A stretch of 64,000 nucleotides of DNA from Oscillospiraceae bacterium (lineage in GTDB: Bacteria > Bacillota > Clostridia > Oscillospirales > Acutalibacteraceae), in the NCBI GenBank assembly GCA_015066385.1, contig SVOJ01000013.1:1-64000 (forward strand), in the 5' to 3' direction. This document shows, one piece after another, positions 45,592 through 53,511 of the stretch; position 1 is the first letter of the stretch, and the number at the start of each line of letters is the position of its first letter. Position numbers and translations under genes: made by a program. The notes under the pieces were generated by a model, which saw nothing but the letters and a program-made list of their open reading frames with translations, was not told the DNA's origin and ran no database searches.

Positions 45592-47400
45592 TTATTTGTT
45601 GAACTTTTCACGAAGTTTTTCGTAAACAGCGGGATCAATTTCGGGATTGCCTTTGGAGTAACTGGGCTGCAGCATATCACCTGCCGCTTTGGGGTCAGTG
45701 CAAGCGGTGTCATTACGCCATTTTTCGCGTTCATCCGCATTTCTGAGATTCGGAATATCCATCGGAATGCCGCCGTTCAATACCGAACGGTAAGCGAACA
45801 TGCCGGGCAGGAACATATCCATGGCTTCGTACACATCAACAATATCTGCAAAGGGACTCTTTCGGATTTTTTCACAGAAGTTGAACATGGTGTAGTAATC
45901 ACTGCCGCCGTGGCCGGCGTTGTTGGCACGGGAAGCATTGCGGTCTGCGGTCGGGGTGTTGACGGGTGCAGAATCGTTGTCGCCCTCTTCTTTGTCGCAG
46001 TTGACATAAAGGGTCTGTGTGCCGCCGTTTTCGGCATCTTCGCGGGCGCTTTCCATTCTGCCCTTGCTGCCGTAAATGCTGTACCAGATGCTGTTTTTGG
46101 ACGGTCCCACACCGTGGATGCTTTTCACCACCGCACCGCTTTCAAGCGTGACCATTTCAATACCCATGGAACCGGCTTTTGCCCCCATTCTTTCCATTCT
46201 TGCGTTAAAGGGGAGTTCAAAACCCGTGACGCTGACGGGACGTTGACCCGTAATGTGGATCAGCGGACCTAATGAATGGGTGCAGTAATAGAAAGCACTC
46301 ATGGTATTTCTCCAGTGGTTCGGGTTACAGTTGGAGTAACCGTGCCAACCGGGTTCGCAGTTGTGCACATATTCACCCTCACCGTATTCAAATGTGCCGA
46401 GCACACCGTCACGGTATAACTGACGCATTTTGCGGGGAGCGGGCATGTAGCAGTAGTTTTCGGCATAGGCATAGATTTTTCCTGTCTTTTCAACCGTTTC
46501 AATCAGTTCCACGGCTTCTTTCATGGTCTGTACAGGCAGTACTTCGCTGATGACGTGCAGACCTTTTTCCATACAGCGAATGGCAAAGGGGGCATGCTCA
46601 TTTGCAAAGTTTGCAAGCACAACTGCATCCATATCATGGTTGAGGAAGGTTTCAAAATCATCATAATAGGTGATTGCATCGTTGTCGAGATCGGCTTTGA
46701 CTTCGTCAAGAACACTCTTGCAGTTGTCGCAGACGGCAACCAGCACCGCATTGTCGGCATCTTTGCAATAGTTGATCATGCTTTTGCCTCTGCGTGCACC
46801 GAGCACACCGATCTTCACTTTTTTAACGGGGTGCAGCATGCGGTTGAAAGAGCCGTCCTCGTTGTACATTTCAAGTTCGTCAATGTTCAGCACATCCAGC
46901 ATGATTTCCCAGCGTTCGGGCATATTTTCATCGTAGAATACGGGACGGAAGCCTGCCGAAATATAACTTTTGACGGCAGCCACACGCCATTCGTCCGTGG
47001 TCAGGACCGACCATTTTGCACCTGCATCGTCCATCTTTTTGGCGGCATATGCATTTAAGTATTTGCCGAGTCCCTTGCCTCTGTAATCGGCACGGATACC
47101 GACCATGTGAAAGTCACCGGTCTGTGTTTCGGGGTGGTAGGTGGCGGTCAGCGTGCCCACTCTTTCGCCGTTGTGGTTTAAAAACAGACAGTCTTTTTCA
47201 AGAACGGTGTCGTCATGGTCTTTAATGCAACCGTCAAAAACGGATTCATCCGCATCGTCGGCAACAAGACCTTTTTTGCAGCATTCAACCCATGCCATTT
47301 TGTCGGCTTCGGTTTCGTATGCACTGATGGTGTAGCCCTCGGGCAGGGGGGCTTCTTTGTAGGGGGTGTTTGCAAATCTGTACATTTTAAGTTGTGCCAT
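45592..47400 (-). CDS. GNAT acetyltransferase fused to Gfo/Idh/MocA oxidoreductase
   Basis: 602 residues in two enzymes. Residues 20-175 form a GNAT N-acetyltransferase with the acetyl-CoA loop RADYRGKGLGKYL at 103-115 and an AAVKSYISAGFRPV end. Residues 194-560 form a Gfo/Idh/MocA dehydrogenase with an N-terminal Rossmann strand KIGVLGARRG and catalytic-region EVLPVQTMKEA (in place of the usual EKP). The reading frame is continuous through a linker at 170-192 with no internal start signal, so the fusion is real in this sequence. It sits between another Gfo/Idh gene and the phosphodiesterase. It may oxidise a sugar and acetylate the amino product; substrate unknown. Confidence 0.85.
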   Translation of the reverse strand: MAQLKMYRFANTPYKEAPLPEGYTISAYETEADKMAWVECCKKGLVADDADESVFDGCIKDHDDTVLEKDCLFLNHNGERVGTLTATYHPETQTGDFHMVGIRADYRGKGLGKYLNAYAAKKMDDAGAKWSVLTTDEWRVAAVKSYISAGFRPVFYDENMPERWEIMLDVLNIDELEMYNEDGSFNRMLHPVKKVKIGVLGARRGKSMINYCKDADNAVLVAVCDNCKSVLDEVKADLDNDAITYYDDFETFLNHDMDAVVLANFANEHAPFAIRCMEKGLHVISEVLPVQTMKEAVELIETVEKTGKIYAYAENYCYMPAPRKMRQLYRDGVLGTFEYGEGEYVHNCEPGWHGYSNCNPNHWRNTMSAFYYCTHSLGPLIHITGQRPVSVTGFELPFNARMERMGAKAGSMGIEMVTLESGAVVKSIHGVGPSKNSIWYSIYGSKGRMESAREDAENGGTQTLYVNCDKEEGDNDSAPVNTPTADRNASRANNAGHGGSDYYTMFNFCEKIRKSPFADIVDVYEAMDMFLPGMFAYRSVLNGGIPMDIPNLRNADEREKWRNDTACTDPKAAGDMLQPSYSKGNPEIDPAVYEKLREKFNK

Positions 47401-47415
47401 TGTTTTGTTCCTCTC

Positions 47416-48588
47416 TTAATATGTTCCTTTTGTATCCAGAACGGCATTACTTGCGTTTTCGCGAAGTTTGCTCGTTGCTATTCGTTTGTTCAGTTCATTA
47501 TAATACAGTTCATCGTCAATGGGAAGTGTGACTTCCGTTTTCAGCCATTCGCTCAGCAGGCAGGCATCCATGAATTGTACACCGTTGAGTCCTTCACTGC
47601 CGTGTACAAAAAGTTTTTCCTTGCCCAGAACGGCATTGGCGAAATTGTTGAGAATGGTCACATGCTGCCCCGACACGGGGTTGATGTAGGGCATTTGCTT
47701 TTTGCTTCCCGGTGTGCCGAACCCGTTTTTGTAAGTAAGATTAAACTCTCTTTCATCCTGCTTGGAAAGGGTGATTTCGAGTTTCATGCCGTCGGTGCAC
47801 ACGAGTTTGCCCTTTGTGCCGAGAATTTCAAGTCGGTTTGTGCCGGGGAAGTCTGCGGTTGCAGTGATAAAAACACCCGTGGCTCCATTCGGAAATTCCA
47901 TATAAACAGTCACATCGTCTTCGGTTTCAATGTCGTGCCATTTGCCGAACGAGCAATGTGCATGAATTTTGGCGGGCATCATACCGACAATCCATTGCAA
48001 CAGGTCGATCTGATGCGGTGCCTGATTGAACAGCACGCCGCCGCCTTCGCCTTTCCATGTGGCTCTCCACACGGAGGAATCATAGTAAGACTGCGAACGG
48101 TACCAGTCTGTAATCAGCCAGTTGACACGTTTGATGTCGCCGATTTTTCCCTCTTTGATCATGTCACGCATTTTGTTGTAAACCTTGTTGGTGCGTTGGT
48201 TAAGCATCAATCCGAACAATAAATCAGGATGTTTTTCGGCAACGGCGATCATTTCTTTGACCTGTTTGGTGTAAACGCCTGCCGGCTTGTCGCTCATGGC
48301 ATGAATGCCTGCACTCAATGCATCGATGACAACAGGCGGATGAAAATAATGTGGGGTTGTCACAACAACGGCATCCACCGTGCCGCTTTTTAAAAGTTCG
48401 TTATGATCGGTGAATTTCGGCACGGTAATGTTGAATTTTTCACATTGTGCGTTGAGTTTGTTTTCGTCAACATCACACACGGCACCGAGGACTGCATTTT
48501 TGATAAGCCCTGCTTTGAGCAGGCGCACATAGGCACTGCCCTGACCGCCGAAGCCGATAATTCCGATGCGTGCTTTTTTGTCAGCCAT
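47416..48588 (-). CDS. Gfo/Idh/MocA family oxidoreductase
   Basis: 390 residues. Rossmann motif IGIIGFGGQGSAYVRLL at the N-terminus, then DAVVVTTPHYFHPPVV and the catalytic EKP-like segment SDKPAGVYTKQV with the lysine. The C-terminal alpha/beta domain carries NQAPHQIDLLQWIVG with the conserved histidine. These NAD(P)-dependent enzymes oxidise sugars, inositols or amino sugars. ATG 48588 follows GGGAGGAAAATAAG; the longer upstream frame is rejected because it lies in the neighbour gene. One base separates it from the epimerase stop. Confidence 0.9.
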   Translation of the reverse strand: MADKKARIGIIGFGGQGSAYVRLLKAGLIKNAVLGAVCDVDENKLNAQCEKFNITVPKFTDHNELLKSGTVDAVVVTTPHYFHPPVVIDALSAGIHAMSDKPAGVYTKQVKEMIAVAEKHPDLLFGLMLNQRTNKVYNKMRDMIKEGKIGDIKRVNWLITDWYRSQSYYDSSVWRATWKGEGGGVLFNQAPHQIDLLQWIVGMMPAKIHAHCSFGKWHDIETEDDVTVYMEFPNGATGVFITATADFPGTNRLEILGTKGKLVCTDGMKLEITLSKQDEREFNLTYKNGFGTPGSKKQMPYINPVSGQHVTILNNFANAVLGKEKLFVHGSEGLNGVQFMDACLLSEWLKTEVTLPIDDELYYNELNKRIATSKLRENASNAVLDTKGTY

Positions 48589-48589
48589 C

Positions 48590-49444
48590 TTATTTTCCTC
48601 CCTTGGTGAAAATGCCGTCTTTCTCTGTGTAACCGCAATCAAGAAGCACCTTTTTTGCGGCAGCAACAGCACAGTCGAATCGGTCCCTCGCGTTTTTTAA
48701 ATCAAACTGATTTGCAAAAACGGAATTGTTGAACTGCTTATTGCCTCTGAAAAATGTCAGATGCGGTTCAATGGTGAACACGGCATCACGGTCAATGCTG
48801 TTTATAATGTCCGCAATATGACCTTCACCGAAGCCTGCGGGCACCACCTTTTTACCGACGGCATCTTTTAAGTGAAAATAATCCGCTTTGGCAAGAAATG
48901 CTTTTGTCTGTTCAAAGGTCTGGTTGCTTACCCGGAAGTTGGCAGGGTCATAAATGTATCCCAATTCAGGGAGCTGCTCCATTAACCACGCACAGCGTTC
49001 TGCCGTGGCATTGAAAAGTCCCGTATCGTTTTCACAGCAAAAACGGATGCCGTGCGATTCTGCAATGGAGTTGAAATAACGCAGATCTTCGACGATTTGT
49101 TTTTTGTCGAATTTAAAAAATTTCGGATAAAAACTGAATACACGCATGTTTTTTGCACCGAGGGCATTGGCAACAAGGCAGGCGTGTTCTACTTTTTTTG
49201 CATATTCGTTGCGATCAAAGCCCTGTCTGACCTTGCAGATCGGCGAGCCTAATGACCACACGGAAATGCCGTGTTCTGAAAGTCTTTCTCTGTATTCCTT
49301 GGCTTTATCAATGCTGATGAATGCGGCATTCTGCCCGTCAATTTTTCGCATTTCAAGCAGAAAAATGTCATTGGCAAGCAGGGCTTTGACCTGCCCGTCA
49401 AAACCTTTATCGGCTTCGTCGGCAAATGCACAAAGACGGATCAT
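48590..49444 (-). CDS. Sugar phosphate isomerase/epimerase (TIM barrel)
   Basis: 284 residues of the xylose isomerase-like barrel family. Metal ligands are suggested by CCENDTGLF (glutamate), YIYDPANF (aspartate), DYFHLKDAVG (histidine) and FTIEPHLTFF (glutamate). Family members interconvert ketoses or 3-keto sugars in inositol and glycoside catabolism, commonly beside Gfo/Idh oxidoreductases as here. It overlaps the preceding glutaminase-like gene by four bases (ATGA). Confidence 0.85.
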   Translation of the reverse strand: MIRLCAFADEADKGFDGQVKALLANDIFLLEMRKIDGQNAAFISIDKAKEYRERLSEHGISVWSLGSPICKVRQGFDRNEYAKKVEHACLVANALGAKNMRVFSFYPKFFKFDKKQIVEDLRYFNSIAESHGIRFCCENDTGLFNATAERCAWLMEQLPELGYIYDPANFRVSNQTFEQTKAFLAKADYFHLKDAVGKKVVPAGFGEGHIADIINSIDRDAVFTIEPHLTFFRGNKQFNNSVFANQFDLKNARDRFDCAVAAAKKVLLDCGYTEKDGIFTKGGK

Positions 49445-51384
49445 ATCTTCATCAGTCCTTTGTATTCAAGTAATTTTATGAACAGACCGCCCTGCACGGA
49501 ACGGTGTTGGAATCCGCGCATGTTTGCGGTAATGGTGAAGTACCAGTCTGTCAGCGGCACGCGGGTAAGCGAACGGTTGTAAGCTTCCCATAAGGGAGCA
49601 ATGAATGCTTCAAAATCGGCTCTTTCCTTTGCAAGGGTTGCCGTCCACACAAGCCAGTCGCTCTTGGTGTAGGTTTCGCGGTTGTCAAGCGGCATGCCGT
49701 AGGGATTTATATGTTTGCCATAGGATGCAAATTCCGATGCGATCACAGCCTTATCCATAATGCCCGTGCCCCAGAGTTTATCCCATACGATGTTGTATTT
49801 CATGCTCCATGTGTCGGGACGGTCAAAGGCGAGTCTGTAACTGCCGTCGCCGTTGGCGGCACGTTGTGACCAATCCGCGGCAAGGCTCTTTGCAAGGTTC
49901 ATTTTTTCTGCTTTTTTGGCTTCGTCACCCAACAGACCGTACAGAATGCCGAGTCCCGTAATACCCATAATAGCTTTGAGCGAAAGGTTGCAGTTGTGGG
50001 CAAGGTGGCCTGCAAAGTCGTCGGTGCAAAGCTGGTTGGCAGGGTCCCTGCCGTTGTCTTCAAGATAACGCACCCAAGTTTCCAACAGGTCAAGATTCTC
50101 GCGGATAAAATCAAGATTGCCGTCTGCAAGGGTCACGGCCGTTGCCATCACAAGCATATTGCCGCATTCCTCAACCGGCATCTGATACTTGAGTGCATTG
50201 CTGCCGTAAACCTGCCCCGTTACATGCGGATAACAGCCTGCATCATGGGGGGCAAAGTCAAAAATCCAGCCCTCACTTCTTGCATATTTGAAAATCGGAC
50301 GCATCATGCCTCTGACCAGTTCGGGGTTGTAAAGCAAAAACAGCGGGATGGACGGGTAACTGACATCGACCGTGGCTGCACAGCCGTTGGAGAAGCATTC
50401 TTTGGAAATAAACAAAATTTCACCGTTTGTGTCAACGCAGATCTTGTGAGCGGCAATGGACTGGCGGTAGGCAATTTCAAGCAGTTCTGCATATTTTTCA
50501 CCGCCTGCACGCACGGCATCCGGGAACAATCTGTCAGAGAATGCTTCGCAACGGGCAAAAATTTCTTCATAATCTGCAAATGCCTCTGTGATCGCCGTCT
50601 GAATGGTTGTGTCGTCGGCATTCCAAAGGGAAGTAAGTCTGTCTTCAAAATAAAGAATGGATTTGATGTCATCATAAGCAAAAGCGAACAAGGCTTCCGC
50701 TTTGCTGTCTGAGCAATACACGGCTTCGGCACACACGAAGGTCATTTCTGTGCTGTCACCATGGGGCATTTTGTCTGCAAAAGGCACTTCTTTTTTTTCG
50801 GTATATACAATTCCTGCATCCGTGCAAAGATAAAAATAACCCCAGTCAATACGCAGATCATCTCCGCAAACAGAAAGAATTTCCTGCGTTGTGCTGCCGA
50901 TCTTGGCGGCACAAATACCGTCAAATTGCAGTGTTTCGGTTTCCGCTTCTTCACTGCCTCTGTAATTCAGGCACAATTCTTCACTTGCGGCAAGTTTCAC
51001 TTTTACGCAGTGTGCCTGACCGTCCAGCGGTTCGGTGGTGATTTTAAGATAACTGACGGGACGGCTTGCAAGTTTCAGGTCGTCCAACAACAGACTGCTT
51101 GTAAAAACAGCGGTCAGGCGGATGTTTGCTTCTTCAAATATATAAGTCGTTGAAAGGGCATTGCAGTCTTTTTTAATCTGCTTCATGACGGGGCTGTTGT
51201 CTTCGTTGGATTCCTTGCCGAGAAAACGGTAAACTGTGCCGTCAATGTCTGCTGTGCCGACAATGGTGTTGGGCTTACCCGTCCAGTGTACGGTGACGGC
51301 ATCGGTCAGTTTATCTGCAGGACTCCATACCGAAAAATAAGGATCTACGGTGATCAGCGGATAACTCGGTGCTCTTAAAATCAT
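49441..51384 (-). CDS. Glutaminase A-like protein (DUF5127/DUF4965/DUF1793 type)
   Basis: 647 residues. N-terminal sandwich from PSYPLITVDPYFSVWS, then a central DUF4965-like part (IAAHKICVDTNGEILFISKE) and an alpha/alpha barrel part with CYPHVTGQVYGSNALKYQMP and EECGNMLVMATAVTLADG near residue 400. The family is named from fungal glutaminase GtaA, but bacterial members lie mostly in glycan loci and their activity is unproven. No signal peptide. Position inside a Gfo/Idh-epimerase operon argues for a carbohydrate-related role rather than glutamine use. Confidence 0.82.
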   Translation of the reverse strand: MILRAPSYPLITVDPYFSVWSPADKLTDAVTVHWTGKPNTIVGTADIDGTVYRFLGKESNEDNSPVMKQIKKDCNALSTTYIFEEANIRLTAVFTSSLLLDDLKLASRPVSYLKITTEPLDGQAHCVKVKLAASEELCLNYRGSEEAETETLQFDGICAAKIGSTTQEILSVCGDDLRIDWGYFYLCTDAGIVYTEKKEVPFADKMPHGDSTEMTFVCAEAVYCSDSKAEALFAFAYDDIKSILYFEDRLTSLWNADDTTIQTAITEAFADYEEIFARCEAFSDRLFPDAVRAGGEKYAELLEIAYRQSIAAHKICVDTNGEILFISKECFSNGCAATVDVSYPSIPLFLLYNPELVRGMMRPIFKYARSEGWIFDFAPHDAGCYPHVTGQVYGSNALKYQMPVEECGNMLVMATAVTLADGNLDFIRENLDLLETWVRYLEDNGRDPANQLCTDDFAGHLAHNCNLSLKAIMGITGLGILYGLLGDEAKKAEKMNLAKSLAADWSQRAANGDGSYRLAFDRPDTWSMKYNIVWDKLWGTGIMDKAVIASEFASYGKHINPYGMPLDNRETYTKSDWLVWTATLAKERADFEAFIAPLWEAYNRSLTRVPLTDWYFTITANMRGFQHRSVQGGLFIKLLEYKGLMKI

Positions 51385-51399
51385 TTTATTTTCCTCCTG

Positions 51400-52188
51400 T
51401 TATTTGGCATAAATCTGTCCGACGATGCGGTTGACAAGACCTGTCGGCAACACTTTGGAAAGCCCTGCAAACAGATGATACTGTACCCCCTTTGTGGACA
51501 GCGGTTTGGGATTTTTCGCAGTGGCGGCTTTGAACACCGCATCGGCAATGGCTGAAGCAGGCATACCGTTTTGTTCGTCTTTTTCCATAACGGCGAGGCT
51601 TCTTTGTAACACATCGCAGTAGGCAGAGTCGGTGTCGGTTTTTTCTCTTGCGGCGGTGAATCCCGTTTTGACATCACCCGGCATCACGGCACAAACGGTA
51701 ATGCCGAAGGGTTTCACTTCATTGGCAAGTGACAGCGTGAACGAGTTGATCGCCGCCTTGCTTGCCGAGTAAAATGCCTGAAACGGAATGGCAAGCGGTG
51801 CCGCCATACTGCTGATGTTGACGATTCTGCCGAAGCCTTGTTTTCTCATGTACGGCAAGACCTTTTGTGCACACAATACCGCACCGAAAAAGTTGACATC
51901 AAACTGCTTTTTGGCATCGTTCAGATCTGTGTCTTCAATGCTTCCCGCAATGCCGAATCCTGCGTTGTTAACAAGAATGTCGATTCTGTTTTCGTTTTCA
52001 AACACGGTGCGTACGGCATGTTCCACACTCTGTTCATCCGTCACATCCGCTTGTATGTGAATAATATTTTTATTGTCGCTGCCGTTTTTGCGGCTGAATT
52101 CATAAACCTTATAGCCGAAGGCTAAAAATTTTTCACAGCAGGCAAGGCCGATGCCGCTGCTGCCGCCTGTTACAATAACAACTTTCAT
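51400..52188 (-). CDS. SDR family oxidoreductase
   Basis: 262 residues of the classical short-chain dehydrogenase/reductase family: cofactor loop TGGSSGIGLACC at about 7-18, NNAGFG at about 85, catalytic serine in NISSMAAP and YxxxK motif in AFYSASKAAINS. The residue after the second strand (EFSRKNG) suggests NADP(H). A hydrophobic C-terminal stretch may associate with membrane. It begins with a 4-base overlap after the 192-residue leader gene. Its substrate within the operon is unknown. Confidence 0.9.
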   Translation of the reverse strand: MKVVIVTGGSSGIGLACCEKFLAFGYKVYEFSRKNGSDNKNIIHIQADVTDEQSVEHAVRTVFENENRIDILVNNAGFGIAGSIEDTDLNDAKKQFDVNFFGAVLCAQKVLPYMRKQGFGRIVNISSMAAPLAIPFQAFYSASKAAINSFTLSLANEVKPFGITVCAVMPGDVKTGFTAAREKTDTDSAYCDVLQRSLAVMEKDEQNGMPASAIADAVFKAATAKNPKPLSTKGVQYHLFAGLSKVLPTGLVNRIVGQIYAK

Positions 52189-52763
52189 ACATTTTCCTCC
52201 GTATTCTGCAATTGTGCAAGAATGCGATTGTGATTTTCAAGAATAAAACGTTGTGCTTTTGTATCATACAAATTCATGCGGTAGGGAATGCCTGTCTGTG
52301 CATTGATACCCTCTTTGACGGTGATGCCGAGTGCATTGCCTTTTGCCGTTGCAACCTTTTCTCTTTTGCCGCTGCGGATGTTTTCAATAAGATACCCCTC
52401 ATTCAAAAGCCATGCCGTAATCTGCACGGCAGAGAGCGGTTTGCCGTGTTCGCCGATCATTTCACGCAGTGTTTTAATGATGTTGCTGATTCCCATGGGA
52501 CTGTCGTTGTAAGGAAAAGAATTGATGATTTCATCGGACAGCATGGTGTAGGCAGTGGTTTTTATTACCGTGGTTTTGCTGACTTCGCCGCCGTTTGCAA
52601 TGACCTTGCCGAGTACATCCGCAACATAGAAAAAACAACGGCTCATGCGTACATTGTTGATTACGCTGTCGTCGTTGATTTCTTCCCCTGTCAGCGGGTC
52701 AAAACCTCTTGCGAGGGACAGCATGTATTCCTGTGCCCGTTTCAAAACATCCGTTTCTGTCAT
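52185..52763 (-). CDS. Unrecognised 192-residue protein, first gene of the operon
   Basis: 192 residues, no membrane segment or signal. The first half is helical and includes SRCFFYVADVLGKVIANGG; the middle (about 105-150) reads like a winged-helix segment (LSAVQITAWLLNEGYLIENI) and the end is charged. I do not know the family. It is the leading gene of the operon, with GGAGGAAACC before ATG 52763 and an ATGA overlap into the SDR gene, so a regulatory role for the operon is possible but unproven. Confidence 0.7.
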   Translation of the reverse strand: MTETDVLKRAQEYMLSLARGFDPLTGEEINDDSVINNVRMSRCFFYVADVLGKVIANGGEVSKTTVIKTTAYTMLSDEIINSFPYNDSPMGISNIIKTLREMIGEHGKPLSAVQITAWLLNEGYLIENIRSGKREKVATAKGNALGITVKEGINAQTGIPYRMNLYDTKAQRFILENHNRILAQLQNTEENV

Positions 52764-52797
52764 AAAAGGTTTCCTCCTGCCTGAATAGACAATGAAA

Positions 52798-52825
52798 ACT
52801 ATAAAAACTTGTGCAAGATATACAA
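52798..52825 (-). promoter_or_regulatory. Candidate promoter of the seven-gene operon
   Basis: On the minus strand: TTGTAT (52825-52820), 16 bases, TATAGT (52803-52798). Nearby AAATAAA...TTTATTT (52831-52851) could be an operator shared with the divergent Nudix gene. Confidence 0.5.
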
Positions 52826-52840
52826 ATGTAAAATAAACAG

Positions 52841-52869
52841 TTGTTTTATTTCTGTTTTTTTAGTATATT
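52841..52869 (+). promoter_or_regulatory. Promoter of the ADP-ribose pyrophosphatase gene
   Basis: TTGTTT 52841-52846, 17 bases, TATATT 52864-52869. Confidence 0.65.
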
Positions 52870-52927
52870 AAATTATAAAACAGCGGTCTGCATTTGTCAA
52901 CCGCCGAAGTGAAAAAGGAGCAAAGTT

Positions 52928-53470
52928 ATGAGTGAACTTTTTGAAAAACAATTGACGAGCAAAAGTGTTTACTGCGGAAAAATTCTGGACGTGTATGTGG
53001 ATGAGGTGGAATTACCCAACGGACATACCTCCGTGCGTGAATATATAAAACATGTGGGTGCAGCCTGCGTTGTGCCTGTGGACACGGACGGCAATGTGAT
53101 TATTGAAAAACAGTTCCGCTATCCGTTCAATGCGGTGCTCACGGAAATCCCCGCAGGCAAGCTCGATTCAAAAGAAGAGCCGCACCTGCAGGCGGCATTG
53201 CGAGAGTTAAAGGAAGAAACGGGCTATACGGCTGAAAAGATGATCTACCTCGGGGAATATTACCCGACCTGTGCGTATTCCGACGAAACCATTCACATGT
53301 ATCTTGCAACGGGCTTGCAGCAAGGCGAACAGAATTTGGATGACGATGAATTTGTCGGTGTCGAAAAAGTGCCGCTGAAAACACTCGTTGACAGAATCAT
53401 GGCGGGCGAAATCAAGGACGGCAAAACGCAGACGGCTCTGCTGAAGGCATATCTGTATTTGCAGGGTTAA
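52928..53470 (+). CDS. nudF: ADP-ribose pyrophosphatase (Nudix hydrolase)
   Basis: 180 residues. The Nudix box runs from AGKLDSKEEPHLQAALRELK into EETGYTAEK at about 76-104, with the REL-EETG metal helix. The dimer-forming N-terminal strands read SVYCGKILDVYVDEVELPNG as in NudF-type enzymes. It hydrolyses ADP-ribose to AMP and ribose 5-phosphate. It is monocistronic with AAAAAGGAG before the ATG, and divergent from the seven-gene operon. Confidence 0.9.
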   Translation: MSELFEKQLTSKSVYCGKILDVYVDEVELPNGHTSVREYIKHVGAACVVPVDTDGNVIIEKQFRYPFNAVLTEIPAGKLDSKEEPHLQAALRELKEETGYTAEKMIYLGEYYPTCAYSDETIHMYLATGLQQGEQNLDDDEFVGVEKVPLKTLVDRIMAGEIKDGKTQTALLKAYLYLQG

Positions 53471-53471
53471 A

Positions 53472-53511
53472 AAGAGGATTGTACTTCATTTTCAGAGGTA
53501 CAATCCTTTTA
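53472..53511. terminator. Bidirectional terminator after nudF
   Basis: GGATTGTAC (53476-53484) pairs with GTACAATCC (53498-53506), with A and T tracts outside. It lies between convergent genes and overlaps the radical SAM stop region. Confidence 0.8.
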
